Positions 35,046 through 49,100 of a DNA stretch of 64,000 nucleotides are shown in pieces. Positions within the stretch are counted from its first letter, which is position 1. Each line of letters begins with the position of its first letter. The position numbers and the translations under genes were made by a program. This stretch comes from Calamus simplicifolius. Its lineage: Eukaryota; Streptophyta; Magnoliopsida; Arecales; Arecaceae. The notes under the pieces are model-generated. The model saw only the letters and a program-made list of their open reading frames with translations, made no database searches and was not told where the DNA came from. Where the stretch lies: the NCBI GenBank assembly GCA_900491605.1, contig UESW01001864.1, forward strand, positions 382,555 through 446,554, read 5' to 3'.

Positions 35046-35376
35046 CAATGTTTTGAAAACTGAACCGAACCGGTCGGTCCAATCGGTCCAACTGGGAATC
35101 GGTCATCAGTCTGGTTCGATTTTATTATTAAAGTTGACTTTTATATGGCTCGAGAAAAATCAAAAAAATCCATTGAACCGATCGGGTTTTAATCGGTCCA
35201 ACCGGTTTTTAGATTTTTTTTAATTTTTTATTTAATATTTATATTTTATTATTTTATATTATTAAATTAAAATTAAATAATAATATTATTTGGTCCAATC
35301 AAACCGATTTATTCGGTTGAATCGATTGATCCGCGACCTAGCCAATTTGTTATCCGGTCCGGTTTTCAAAACATTG
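35046..35376. mobile_element. MITE with CAATGTTTTGAAAAC termini, 331 bp
   Basis: The left end CAATGTTTTGAAAACTGAAC is mirrored at the right end by GGTTTTCAAAACATTG. The inside is rich in CCGGT/ACCGG motifs and has an AT core. It begins two bases after the TRIM LTR. The target duplication is unclear (GTTACAAT versus GTTAAAAC), so the superfamily is not assigned. Confidence 0.7.
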
Positions 35377-37540
35377 GTTAAAACGTTCCAACCGTCAGAG
35401 ATTAAAAAAGAGAAATCTAATTGGAGGACATTACGCGAGGCTTCTTCATTGTCTCGTCTCAAGCCAATATTATATTGCATTTCAAGGCATGGGCTAAAGA
35501 TACTTGCATGACCATACGGCCCCGAAGGAAATTAGAATGCGTCCAAAAGAAAAACTATACAAGGCTATGAAAAGCCCGGAATGCCATGTGCTTCTGAAGA
35601 CAACCCTAATCTCAAAGTCATGGCTATATGCATGTAGACAACTATTTCTTTAAGGGTTCTTGGATTATATTTTTTTATGATCAATAAATTCTAGTTGACC
35701 AGAGGGCTCTGACCAGTATTAGTGAATGAGAGCCTCATATAACCTGTTTTCCACCGACGAACAGATTAGAGATTTTTGTTAAAAACGCTATTTCACATAA
35801 CTGTTGGTCAATTATAATGATTGACTAATTTTTTAGAAACATCCTCAGAAGATGGATTAGGAATGTTAAATCTGAGAAACTTCCTTCGAGCCTTAACTCT
35901 ATGAATGGGCTTGAAGGTCGTTGAAGACAGATCAACTCGGCTTATTATGAAAAATGAATTTTAGTTTGAGAAAGAAAAAGGATAACCCTTTTGGAATCAG
36001 TCTTCATTTCCTCTTAGGCAGAGGAGCTGACAAACATTTTGGCATGACATATGGCTTAGAGATCCCCCCCTTATCTACACTGTTCCCTATCTGAACATAA
36101 GGAGGAAACTGCTTTAGAGTTCTGGAAGACTTTGCCTTGCATATGGGCCATCAACCTGCAACGTCCCCTTTCTAGCAGTGCACTAGAGGAACAAAGGAAC
36201 TTGGCCAATATCCTGAATGGTATCCCCTCTGGCAGTAAAGGCATACCAATGTGAAGGTGGTCAGATAGGAGAGCATATTCAGTTAGGTCCTTCTACAGTT
36301 TTTTGAATCTGGGAAGCATAATCTGCCCTGTGGTTCTAGCATTGTGGAAGGCTAGAACTCCAGGATGATAAAGATTAATTTAAGGGACTAAATGAGTTCC
36401 CAGCTTCCCATACTGTTTTCTCTTAACAAGCAGCTTTAATAAATGAACCAATAAATATATACATTGGATGGATAAATATGTGTGTATATTGATACAGACG
36501 GATGATCACATCATTTTAGCGTGAATCAAATCCGAAATGTCAGAAAACAAGATTTGTTTTAGTACAATAGGATAGGGTTTTTTTCTACTTTCAGCTTCAG
36601 AAGCCAGAGTGATGGGCAATAAAGACGGCTATCCAGTCAGCTGCAGAGTTGGCTTTTCGATAGATATGACGAATATGCACTCTGTGAGCATTCTGAACGG
36701 TAGTTTGGATGTTGTGGAGCAAGAGGTTTATTGAAGGTACATATGCTGCTTAGGTTGGCATCTCCTATGCCATTCATATTCTTTGAACTAGCTTTCTCTT
36801 TATAAAGAAAGACTCTCTTACTGTCATACGATGGCTCAGACAGAATTTTTGATCGAAGGATAAATATGTACATTAAGAATTTAAGTGTATAAACTAGTCA
36901 ATAGGGTTTAAAAGTTGTAGTTTATTGTTTCAAGAGTGCTTACCAAATATCCCTAAAGTTTTTTATGTGGTTAGATATTAAAAATAAATTAAACATTAGA
37001 AAATCTTAAATAGGAAAGGACATGGTGCATTATTCCACTTGCTCAGTGCAAAGTAAGCTTATGGAATACATAGCGCATTCTTCTTTCTTGCCCCTTTGCC
37101 AGGTGCTGCTAGGAAGCCACTGAATTTGCTCTAGAATTCAGACGACCAAGAGGCCTATCACCTATTGGATTCATTAGAGGAAAGAAGAAAGCTAACAGTT
37201 TATCATGTGGCATGGGATTCATTTGTTCTAGCTATGACTTGGTCAGCGCGGAAGGAAAGAAAAAAAAAAATTTGAAGACCTTCTTGAGGAAGTAAGCTGG
37301 TGCCAACCAGTATTTCAGAAAAATCTACATTATTTTGTTAGCTTGGAGCCATCATTCACTACCAGACAAATGCGAGGGTTCTTTTTTTTTTTTTTTAACA
37401 GGAATGTAAGCTTTATAAGTCACAGGCAGGTGCATGTAGACGAGTATCCTATCTATCAAGTCATTTTCTCCTCCGGATCTTCATTTAGGGATCGGATTGG
37501 TATGACCAGGGTCTTTGACCGCGATCCTCTTTTATTCACT

Positions 37541-37577
<37 letters not shown>

Positions 37578-40200
37578 AAAAAGCCATCCTGACAAGATGA
37601 TTATCATGTTGGCATTATTATAGAGATTTGCTATATATATGTAGAGATTATTAATTAACGTAAAAATTTAATATTTAATTTTGGCCTGACACTTTCATCC
37701 GAGTGTTTCCAATTACAATTAAAAAGGAAACAGTAAAAAAGTTACACACCAATCAAGTCGCATCCATAAATTTTACACGCAACCAAATTTTATGGTGATG
37801 TCTTGAGCTCTCCAACAAGATATAAATCTATATGAGGTGGCATCCCTTTGCAAAAGCGTCAAGGAGAAATTTCAAATTTGGACCACAAATTATATTTGCA
37901 TTTTATTTATTTTTTCCTGCAAAAAAAGTGCTTTTTACCTCGTGAGCACCTAAAAATAAAGGGTAAACTATTGGCCGCCAATCAGGGCAAAGCATAACTG
38001 GTGTGAGATTCTTATCTTATGTCACCAAGCCATCTTTTCGAGACTCTGTTTTATATTTGTCATGAGGCTAGTGGATTAACAAGACTGTTGGCATGTGATA
38101 CCTACATTCGAAAAAAAAAAAAAAAAAAGAACGAAAGGTTGTGGAGAATGAATTTTTTTTTTTTTTTTTTAAACCAACGGAGAGAGAGGACTAGATTCTT
38201 TTTGGAAGAGAGGCGCAGCTGAAATCTTTCAAAATGTAATCTTCTGACAAGAGAAGAGAGAAGAGAGAGATAGAGCAGCAGCAGTGATAGCCCGGTGAAC
38301 TACGTACCACTCTTGGATCTTCCAAAATGTTTTCAAATTTGTGTTTATTTCTAGCTCACCGGAAGTAGCAGGCAACAAAGCAAAAGAAGCGTAGCCTCCA
38401 ACTTAGTAAGCGTATCAATCCCATACCAAGTCCTGAATAAAATCCTCCCAACTGCCCTAATAAACAGTAGCATCTTTAGATTCAAGCTCAACCCAAAACT
38501 TCTTCAGATAACGTTGGTATGGTTCTTCCTTGTTTTTCCATTCTCTTCTTTACCAACAAGCTTATTAATGGTACGAACAAGAGAAATGTTTTCAATGGAA
38601 TGACACGTAACAACAGTGGTTGCACCTCTCACCTAATCTTTCTTCTTGCTTCAGATGCCAATCCCTCTGCTTTTGATGAAGTTCCTTAGCATTTTACAGT
38701 AACTTCTTTGTAACGTATAAATAAATACGAGAAAAAGAAACTATCACGTGCTGTAGCATTAGTGATTTTTTCGCCCCTACAAATCTTGTGACAAGGGAAG
38801 GACACCTTCTCGAATAGACACGAAAGAGTTCTAAAGGAGGAATAATATAAGGGTAGGGCTCACATTTAATTTCAGGTCATGTTGAGAGGTTGTTGGCGAA
38901 TCTTCGCCACTGTTATATCCCGCGGAGTTCACGGTGGCCCGCGTCACGCGGGGGAGCAAGCGAGGCGTGATTTCGGATGCAAGTCATCTTACCACGCCGC
39001 GACTGTGACGGAGGCCAAGCTAGTTGTTTGTTTTGCCCACCAAATTAACCACCCCTTCATACGAACGAACACCACCTGGACTCTGTCACCAGTCCCCAAT
39101 CCAATCAAAATCCTGCCACCGTTCCCAACTCCAGGTGCTGTCTTGAGGTATTTCCAAAAGGCTTTTCCAACGAAAGAGAAACAGGGGAAAGAAGCACCCA
39201 TTGTACGTACTTGTCTCGCAATTGTGCTTCATTAATGAAACTTTGTGTGTTTTATTTTCCATTCTTATGTAAGGAAATAGTGCTGTGAAATTTCATTGTC
39301 TATGGGGATTTGGTATATCCAAGATGGTCCCAAAACATCGGCATCTTATTATTAATTGAGATGTTAATCGAGACAGTGTCAGGGTTATAGACATGCCCAA
39401 GATATGTTGATTACTCTGCTTATCAATTTAATCCTTGCATTTTAATCCTCACAGAACTGACGTAACTCTTTTTATATATGTATCACAATAAACGTAGACA
39501 TAGGCATGTGCATTTCTTTATATAATCCAATGCGATTTTTGTCACGTTATGCTTTTATTGCAATTGCTATAGCAGAGATGGACAAGACGAGAGATTGAAT
39601 GAGATTGTTGAGATACACCTTTCAACAAGAATCTCAACTTCCGAGCATGTATAATCGATCAATTGAGATAACATAGGCAAGATTGGGTTACATCCAAAAA
39701 GGACCGTGAAATAAAGTCAAGATACATTATAATTTGTTTCTCAGTCATCGGTGATTGAGCAAAGTATTTTTCAATCTCTTACCATTGATTGATGCTCAAA
39801 TGATGGCAGGTGACTGAGTCCAATCTTTCAGTTACCAGAGTGGAACTCTATATACTTCGTGAGATGAGCTATGAATTAATTAGCTAGAGGATAAACTGGG
39901 ACTGGTTAATTGTAAATATATAACATTACATTAGTTAGTCTAATATTAATTAGATAAAATATAAGTATTAATGTGGCGTGAGTTGGGAGGTGACACGGAG
40001 GAGGGACGGTGGCGAGAGGCATGTGGGTGGGGGAGGGGCCCATGACGACCAGTTGGCCCTCGGCCGGAGCAGCTGCATGTGCCCCTGATTTGTTATTTAC
40101 TGCAATCCGTTTCAAGGCCTTGGCTGCTTCGGACGTGAGAACCGTCAGGTTGCCTCCATATGCACACAGAAAGTTATGAAACGCCCCTTCCCGTTCTCGC
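35377..40200. other. Intergenic sequence upstream of the expansin gene
   Basis: No recognised gene. Notable low-complexity tracts: 33 A residues at 37542-37574, A runs near 38110-38128 and T runs near 38153-38171. A 118-codon frame at 38879-39235 is more GC-rich than its surroundings but shows no known domain. Confidence 0.5.
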
Positions 40201-40212
40201 CTCGCGCTCTTC

Positions 40213-40218
40213 TATAAA
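40213..40218 (+). promoter_or_regulatory. TATA box of the expansin gene
   Basis: TATAAA about 135 bp upstream of the ATG, followed by a CT-rich leader (40285-40315) of the kind common in plant 5' UTRs. Confidence 0.65.
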
Positions 40219-40348
40219 TGCGAGGCGCCCTCTCCCTTCTCTTCTTCACAGGCAAAACCAAACATTCTCTGTTAAACCACACCTCTCTTTTTCTCTCTGT
40301 CTCTCTCTCTCTCTTAAATAGCTCCAAGCTTTCCTCGGAGCCTCTCCA

Positions 40349-41632
40349 ATGGCAACACCAAGTGCTCTCTCTCTAATGCTCTCCTCCTCCTCCTCTCTTC
40401 CCTCTCCCTCCTGGTGCGCGGAACGTTCGGGGACTCCGGTTGGGAGAGCGCGCACGCGACATTCTACGGCGGCGGCGACGCGTCGGGAACCATGGGTAAT
40501 TAATCCTAGACGTTTGCACTAACAATGTCCAATTATATATTGATCATTGCTGAAAGTTCGAGAATATATGGTTGGGAAATTAATCAGTCTGAAGGACATG
40601 TTCTATATATATATATAGGAGGTGCTTGTGGCTATGGCAACCTCTACAGCCAAGGCTATGGCACGAACACCGCTGCCCTTAGCACGGCGCTCTTTAACAA
40701 TGGCCTCAGCTGCGGGGCCTGCTATGAGATGAAATGCAACGACGACCCCAGGTGGTGCCTGCCGGGGAGCCTTGTAGTCACTGCCACCAACTTCTGCCCT
40801 CCAAACTATGCCCTTGCCAATGACAACGGAGGGTGGTGCAACCCTCCCCTCCAGCACTTCGACTTGGCCGAGCCTGCCTTCCTCCAGATCGCTCAGTACC
40901 GTGCCGGGATCGTGCCCGTCTCATTCAGAAGGTAAGCCTCGCGTCGCACCGCCGGCCACTAGCTAGTTCTAGATCTGGACCCATGATTTTGAGTTCCTAA
41001 CCGAAACGAGCCGAATTGCCCTGGTACGTACACTTTGGTTTGGGTCAGGACCAAGTTTGGTCGGTCATCTGGCGGTGGCTTCGGTGGCTCGGTTAGAGCC
41101 AGTTGTAACATTTTGGCATCTGCTCGAGCGATGCGATGCGTTACGTGTTATATATATATATGTCTTTCTCACCAACACGATTTTGCTATGCATCATCAGC
41201 TGATCGATGTTTCGCTAATGAAACGAAAGAGACGTGCCAGATTAGCTGTTTGATGTAATTTGTCGGCGATCCACCAAATTATTTTGCTTTCCGCTTTTCC
41301 TCTTAATGTTGACGGTGTCCCACCGCAGGGTCCCATGCGCGAAGAAAGGTGGGGTTAGATTCACCATCAACGGCCACTCCTACTTCAATTTGGTGCTCGT
41401 CACCAACGTAGCGGGCGCCGGCGACGTGCACGCTGTGTCCATCAAGGGATCCAAGACCGGTTGGCAGACGATGTCGCGGAACTGGGGACAGAACTGGCAG
41501 AGCAACGCGTTCCTCGACGGACAGAGCCTCTCCTTCCAAGTCACCGCGAGCGACGGGAGGACCGTCACCAGCTACGACGTCGTGCCCGCCGGGTGGCAGT
41601 TCGGGCAGACCTTCGAAGGGGCCCAATTCTAA
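40349..41632 (+). CDS. Alpha-expansin (EXPA), signal peptide out of frame
   Basis: A secreted cell-wall protein that loosens cellulose-xyloglucan contacts without hydrolysis. Three exons: 40349-40495, 40619-40931 and 41329-41632. Both introns have GT/AG ends and sit at the two conserved EXPA positions (within TMG|GACGYG and FR|RVPC). The mature protein shows [20 protein letters not shown], the cysteine-rich GH45-like domain, CPPNYALANDNGGWCNPP, the HFD motif (40858-40866) and the C-terminal grass-pollen-allergen-like domain ending WQFGQTFEGAQF. Frame problem: ATG 40349 (and ATG 40376) is one frame off from the leader residues LLLLLSSLSLLVRGTFGDSG, which are open upstream but have no ATG of their own. 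The break lies in the CT/TCC-rich run at about 40379-40398. It is either an assembly/sequencing error or a real loss-of-function change. It converges on the CAD1-type gene. Confidence 0.88.
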
Positions 41633-42654
41633 GCCCGCCAGGACTGGCCGGGTGGCTCTTAATTACCGATGTTTTGCATCATTTGTATTGTTTAATATTG
41701 GATTAGGAGGGGTATAAGCTAGGAAGGAAGGAGCCTCCCATATGGAGAGGAGAGGAGAGGATCGGCTATGCTGAGGTAGCCAGCGAGCACCCGCAGAGCC
41801 CAGTAGATATATGGATAGAAATAGATAGCAAAGACGTAAAATTGTTTTTATGTGGCTTATTGCTACGTAGGCTGTGCCTTGTGTGAGAGAGAGATGGCAA
41901 GGCGTAGGATCACAGGGATAGTAGGGAGGGAAGATGGGCGGCTTGTTTAATTTGTTGGGTAGCCCGGGGTCCTCCTCAAATGGCTCAGCGATGTCTGTGG
42001 GGATTAAAAAGCTGTTGTACTTTTGATATGCTAATTGCATGCTTAATTGCGAGTATGGTATTCTAGAATCTAGTCCGCATGCGTGTAACAGAGTGTTATA
42101 TATGAGCATATGGAGGTTTGTTATTTGCCAGTCTATGTTGTTTCTTTCTTCTTCTTTTTTTTTTTTGCCGTATTTATTCAGGGACCCGAGTCAAATTTGG
42201 CAGAGCTATGTGGGTGGCTTTTTCTTTCTCCGAAAAGGATTTTACTGAACGTACCCTCTGTTATGCTACCGATCACATATATAAATATGACGAGATCTTT
42301 CGACTCAATCGAAAGGAAGGACAAGGTTCTTTCGCTTTATTATTACTATTATTATTACACATCAATGTTGCACATCAATATCACATTAATAACAAAAATA
42401 ATAAAATTTTAATTTCATACTAGTTGGGATAAAATATAATTTCATTGTTCTTACTTTAGTGCCATTCTTTCTATAAAGAAAAACACATCAAGTCTTCCAT
42501 ATTCCCATAAACAAAACTTTTGGTGAATGTGGACTTTCTATTACCGCATATTTTATCAATCGGGACTCTAAAAGAGTCAATCCATTTATGTGTCTTCAAT
42601 AGGAGGCAAATCCAGTAACAGCTTAAGATCAAGGTGCAAGAAATAGAGCATCTC

Positions 42655-42691
<37 letters not shown>

Positions 42692-43192
42692 CCAACGAAA
42701 AAAAAAATTCATATAAAAGAATGCCATAAAACTAAACTGCATGATAGAGCTGACAGTCCGGAAAGACCCAAAACCGAATGTTCTTGATAAAGGTTATGGA
42801 ACCACCATCTGCGGAAGATGCACTGAATTGAAACCATGGCAAGGGAGCAACAACAACATGAGTCATAACTTGAGGTGATGAGAAATACGAATTTTGAACA
42901 CAACGACAGGGAAGTGCATCCATCATCTCTTCTACGAAAACATCCAGGTATCCAGGTCTTCTCTCCCTTTGGTTCAACAATAGCTAGCAACTTAAGGCAC
43001 GTTATAAAATTGATCTTGATAAAGCACCTTCTTGATACTCCAACATCGTCCGTGCTATGAAATTGGTCGAGGTGCAAAGAATGTAAAAATGCCACCAAAT
43101 AAAGCCCAAGTCCTCTTCTAACTTGATCCCCACCAAACAGCCATAATTTACATGCGTAACAAAAACCATCCTAGCAACTGAAGCAACTGATT
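41633..43192. other. Intergenic region between the two convergent genes
   Basis: Contains the expansin 3' UTR and a (TAA)n microsatellite at 42656-42691. The short frames at 42110-42423 and 42709-43098 have no recognised domain. I cannot place poly-A sites with confidence. Confidence 0.5.
42656..42691. repeat. (TAA)n microsatellite
   Basis: About twelve uninterrupted TAA units. Confidence 0.95.
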
Positions 43193-46100
43193 TTAGTAAT
43201 TCAGCAATGAATACTTCAGTCTCAATACAATTTTACCTTTATCAACTCCAAGCTTCCCACCAGTCAGCAACCAGTGCCCTGGAATATCATGCGGGCCTCT
43301 GCACATCTCTGACATATCCACAAGCTTCCCCAGTTTCCCCATATCGCTTGAGCCTGAACTTGAGTCACCTGAGCCTGTAGAATCTCCCACAGACAGTCTC
43401 TTTGATTTGTTGTTTGGACCTTCTGGATTGTGGTCCCACAAGGACCTTCTTATGGTGCATCCAGGTACCTTAGAATAGAGAAGTTTCATGTACAAAACAT
43501 TCTTTGTTCCAAAGTCCCAAACGCCAAGCTGAGCTCCAGTGACTATATACACACCGGAGATTTCACCCAAAAAAGTTCCATCGTTCTCAATTGGCGCTGT
43601 ACAGATGTGAGAGAAGTTTTTCCACTTCACAGGCTCAAACCACCTGCTATCTTGCTCCTCAGGTCCCAGCCACTTTGGTGCACCTATGGCAACGTGGGAG
43701 TCCCAATGAGGTTGAAGGATCTTAGGAAGAGATGCCAAGTGCTGGACCTGAATACATAGCCGGTTCAGCTTGGCTCCTTCCAAACAAAATCTCAGGCCAG
43801 TGACAGGCTTGCGCCCAGCTGATACCTGCACAATTGTCCAAATGGCATCACAGGAAGAAAAAGATTAAAAAAAAAAAGGGAACAAAATATGGTTTGCTGC
43901 CAAAACAAATTTATGATACCAGATCCTCTCCGTAGATGAAAGAGTAATCATTAAATCAGCGTATAAGAACAGCAGAAGGAAAGAAAAAGAAAATGTGGTT
44001 AAAATTTTAGTACAAACAAAAAGGTACCTATTGCCATGACAAGTTATTAGTGATAGCATGCATATGACCCTTTCTCTATTAAGTAGACTCAGATGGTCAA
44101 TAATTTAGACACACCGTTACCTGATTACATATGCAGATTCAGAATTTACTGCTAATGTTGACAGATGACAATGGCAAACAATCCTTCTGGTACTTTTCTG
44201 GTCTGCAAGCAGATTCCATCTAAAGGTGTGCCACTCTTAACTGGCTTAACAGGTAGCACAAAGATAGCATGGAATGTACTGGCAGCATATTTCAATCAAT
44301 AATATATCACCTTGGGATTGTAGTCCCAAAGCAGGTAAAATGATGAGGAATGACCATTAACAGTCAACTTAAGAATTAAAATGTGCAATGATAAAAAAAA
44401 TTGCTGTAGTCCATTTCATCAAGAAAAAGTTTTATCAATTTCAGACAGCACTTTTTTTATAGAAATTATTACTGATCAATTTGTTGCGGAATTCACATAT
44501 TATTGGGAACGAAAAGAAAAATGAAGACAGTGTTCCCCAAGATGGAGTTTCATGTTCAAAAAATAGAAACTAGTATCTACCCCATGTTTCTAATGGCTCT
44601 ATTCAATTCTACAGGCTGCATGAAAAGCACACCTGCTCTTGGCTGACGTGAAGCTTTGGCCCCATGATACTGAACTGCAATTGTGGGCAGACTGGCTCTT
44701 TTCTTTGATGTCCTGGAAGTTCATTTCGAACTGGGGCCCATATCTTGGGGACCTGAAACTCTAGAAAATACCGCAGCTCTTCGATTGGAGGCTTATCTGC
44801 AAATGGAAACAGGAAATATTTTCAGGTTAGGCATAAAAATTGATAGCATAAAAGAATCCCAATGAGAATAATTTTAAAAAGAAACACATGTATGAGGGTG
44901 AGAAAAATACACTCAAGATAAAAATTGATAGCACGCATGAGATGATCCTTTCCAGGGATGCTTTCAAGGAGAGCAGTGATTGGATAGAAGGTCATTTCAA
45001 TAACATCAGGTGCTAAATAGACAGTTCTTGCCCAGTCGGTGTATCTTTGGACTAGATCATCTCCACCCCTTCTTCTGAAAATGACAGTAACATCCTGCAT
45101 CAACAATTGCATCGGAAAAATGGAGAATCAGACATTGGATCATTGACACTTAAAAATTGTCATGGATTAGATATAAGCCAAAAGTGAGCATCTTAACTTT
45201 TTCTTGCATGTCTTTATGTTACTTATAAACTTATGGAGAACAAGCAAGATAGGTGAATGCCCCACTGAAACTGAACAAAAGTCCACTTGACTAGATAAAC
45301 TGAAAATAATTAGAATAATAGCTATCACTGAAACCGGTGAATTTAATTAAAGACATTCCGTTGAAGACTAAATTTAAATCATGTTAATTAATGTCCCATA
45401 CATCCAGATCATGTGGAGAAAGCATGAATAACCGTGAACCCCATCTAATTAAATATTTTTTATATTATTTATGCAACTTGATAAATAGATTTCCACTTTA
45501 ACTGGCAATCTTCTCCTGTTGCTCCTCACAGCAAGACCTAAACTAAGTAGCTCGTATTTATTACAAGGAGTAGCTTAAACGTAGAAAGGGTGCTAGAAAA
45601 GCATCCATCATATGGTATTAAAAAAGAAAAAAAGAAGAAGAAGAAAAGCAGCCCAATGCATAAGATTCCCACAACTGTAGGGTTTAGAGAAGGATGGATC
45701 TATGCAGCCTTACTCCTGTGTGAGGAAAAGGTTGTTTCCATGTTTCAAAGATGCGACAATGGAGCAAACTTACTATTACAGTAAGACCTCAACTAAATGG
45801 TTGATATTTATTACAAATAGGAGTAGTTTTAAAGGTAGAGAGGGCAGAGACTAGAGACGCATCCAGCAAACAGCATATGCAACCATATTTGAAGGATTAA
45901 ACAGCATTTGAAAGCCTTGGTATAATAAAACTAGAGAGGTAACTAGCATCATTTTGGATCATTTCTTCAATTCTTAACAAAGTGATATGCAAAATCAAGT
46001 TTTGAAAAATGTATTCTTAAGGTTAAGCAGAAAAATGCTTTCTTCAGATTAAAATAAAGATTTTCCAAATCTTCATCACAAAAAAATGACTTTACTGCAT

Positions 46101-49100
46101 TCAAAATAATAAGATAACATTTTTTTACTAGTCTCACAAATCCATCTCTAAAGGTCCCAAACAGTACGATATAATGTACATTTATCTGATATTTTTCTTC
46201 ATTTAACATTTTTTGCTTTTATTCCATCTCTATAATTATTTTTCCAGTAGAGATTCAAAAAAATGGTTAGTAAAACTCCTTCAGTGTAATATATTCTTGG
46301 TCAGTAGCTTAGTTCCAAACACATGCTAAAGGATTCAAAACTTCTTTTTTGCATATCACTTTGTTAAACTAATTATGTGTTTCTTAAACCAAGTCAATTT
46401 CAGATTGAGTCAATCATAAACTTGGATGCACAGATGCGTAACATTGCTTTGCAGGATTATTCATAGGCATGATAGATGAATACTAAGGCTATGTTTGAAA
46501 TAGGGAATAAGGAGGGATATCCAGGGGATATCCCCCCTTATTTTCAAAAGCCATAACTACGAAGGATAGCAGGAAATAAAGTTAACCAAAAGGGGTTAAA
46601 CATGGGTTATCCCCTGAACTTATTCCCGAGAAACTAGGGGAATAGCTGGTTATTCCCCCAGCTATCCCTTGAGGAAAAAACTATTATTAAAAAAAGCTGG
46701 TTATTCCCTCAGCTATCCCATGGATAAACTCTATCCTGTACACTTATCTAGGGATAGCTATTTTTTTATCAAACATTGCCTAAGGTCTGGCCACAAGCCT
46801 CACACATATGGGCTTCAGTCTGCTTGGGCCATCTCAATGTGAGGACAAGCATGACTACGGCATCACTCATGTAAAACTAGGATGAAGTCATAAGCATCAC
46901 ATTGGTGACACGTGATCACCCTACAGGAATTCATTAGTCACACATATGCAATACCTAAAGTAGTGAGTATGGAGTAGTCATAAGTCAGCATGCAATCCTA
47001 GCTCATAATAATATATTCTCAAAATGCAAGTTTCTCAGTGACCCATGATCACCATATAGGAATTCATTGGTCAGACACATGCAATGCCTAGAGTAATGAG
47101 CACATGGTAGTCACAAGTAAGCATGCAATCCTAGCTCATACTAATATATTCTCAAAATGCAAGTTTCTCGGTGACCTCAGATTGCTCTAGCATGAGATAA
47201 CCCTCGAACAAGTGGACAATTGCAAGATAGCTACCCTTGGAGGTGCATGAACCATTTTATATAGGACCTGTGACTTAAGACCCAGCTGCTAGTTTTTCTC
47301 AAGAATCCACAAAAGGAGAACTCAAAGAAAGCCCATAAATTTCAACACCATTGTTATGGCGATGATCTATTGGAGACCTTTGAGAGATCAAGGGTTTATT
47401 TTCAGTAACAAGGAGCCCCTTCTGCAGGCCATCTGCAGCTACTCATTGATTTTAGATATTGAAATGAGGAGAACCAATGTTTGAAAACATTTCCTTGTAA
47501 CCACACCTGAATGCTAGTATAACACACTTTTTTGGAGAAGATATTTTGTAACCATCCCTAATGAGCTACCAACATTAATAAGGCATCAATTTGATACTTG
47601 GGTTTTGTTTGGGAAATAGAAAGATCATATCTGGAAAGTGGTTCCTCGGGAATTGCATGCCCAGGTTATAGATTCCTGAAAAGTGGGTTTCTAAGATTAT
47701 GTCTGATTGGTCATGGAGAAGACGCCTAGGAAACACACTTTCCCAAGTGTCTCACGTTTGATTGGCTACCCACTGTCCAAGGAAATGAGTGGAAAATACA
47801 AATTTTGCCCTAGAAATGAGATGCAACTTCATAAATTCATGAGCATTTTCTATTCTTTGACAACAGTAATTAAAGCATATTACAAAATTAATATTGACTA
47901 TAAAAGGATAAGCTAATATAAAGATTTTTTTTTCAACAAATTCAATAAAAGATTTTTGGCTTTTTTGGGCTAGGGCCATTTTTGGTATGTGTAAAAGAAG
48001 GCAGTTTCTTTTTTGTGGAAAAGTAATTTTCTCATCTCTTAGATGAGTTTTTACATTCCGTATGGTGGTAGAAATCTCTTTCCCATAGGAGGACTACTTT
48101 CCCATTAGCTGGTTACAAAAGGCCAAATTTTCACTTTGCCATGAAAGACTCTTTTCCAGGGATAGTTCTCACCAACCAAAGTCAGTTTTATTTAACAGAG
48201 ACAAACATATACTATAGCGAAAAATTTTGCTGATAAAATATGGATGAGTCAAAATAAGAAAACAACATATCTGACAGCTTATGCATACTTGAGTACCATT
48301 CAAACTTCAAATAGGATGTATGTGACTTACATATCAGTGCATACAGTAAACAATCTTCTCAAAAAAAAAAAGCAGCCTGGTTTGCTTCCATTTCTATACT
48401 GCAATTGTTACTATGGCATAATAATATCATGATCTAGGATCGCCTCCATATCGTCTTATAATGCATGTATATATTTGCAGGATAGTTGGTGGCACATCAT
48501 CTTCTTAGAAAATATTTAAATTCATAATTCACCCATACTATACCCTTTTCCAGATTTCCCCAGTCATAACTCTGTCATGATGGTGAAGTTTTAATTGTTG
48601 GTAACAGAGGGATCTGTAGCCTCTACATGCACGTATAAGTCACAGATACAGCAGCAATTGTAAAATATGAATAATAAGGTAAATAGGTTGTACTACCTCA
48701 TCAGAAGAAAGATATGGAGCGTTTGGTAGTTGTGGGTGTATTTCTTGACTGTTGAATACAACTGGATCCACAGCCTAGCAATCCATCCAGTACAAATATA
48801 TTAAGCTGGTGTGCAACGCAGGTTATATAAAATGTTCATGAGCAATTTCCAAGAGAAGAAACACAAAGCACAAACCTTATCCTTCAGTTTCAATGGACCT
48901 GAACTTGTATGCCTTCCAGTTTCTGAGAATCTCTGGTCTCCAATCTCCTGGATATAGTTCTTTATTTCCATAGATGATAAGGGTGACGAGATGTGCTGCT
49001 TGATGTAAATCACGTCCTTACCACCAATAGTAATGGATGTAATGACATGAGTTCCGTAATTCTCAATAAATCTGTAAACAAGCATAACCGTTAAAAGTCT

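Noticed and set aside
38879..39235. 118-codon plus-strand frame as a host gene
   Set aside because: No recognisable domain, no clear splice or promoter context; could be chance in a GC-rich patch.
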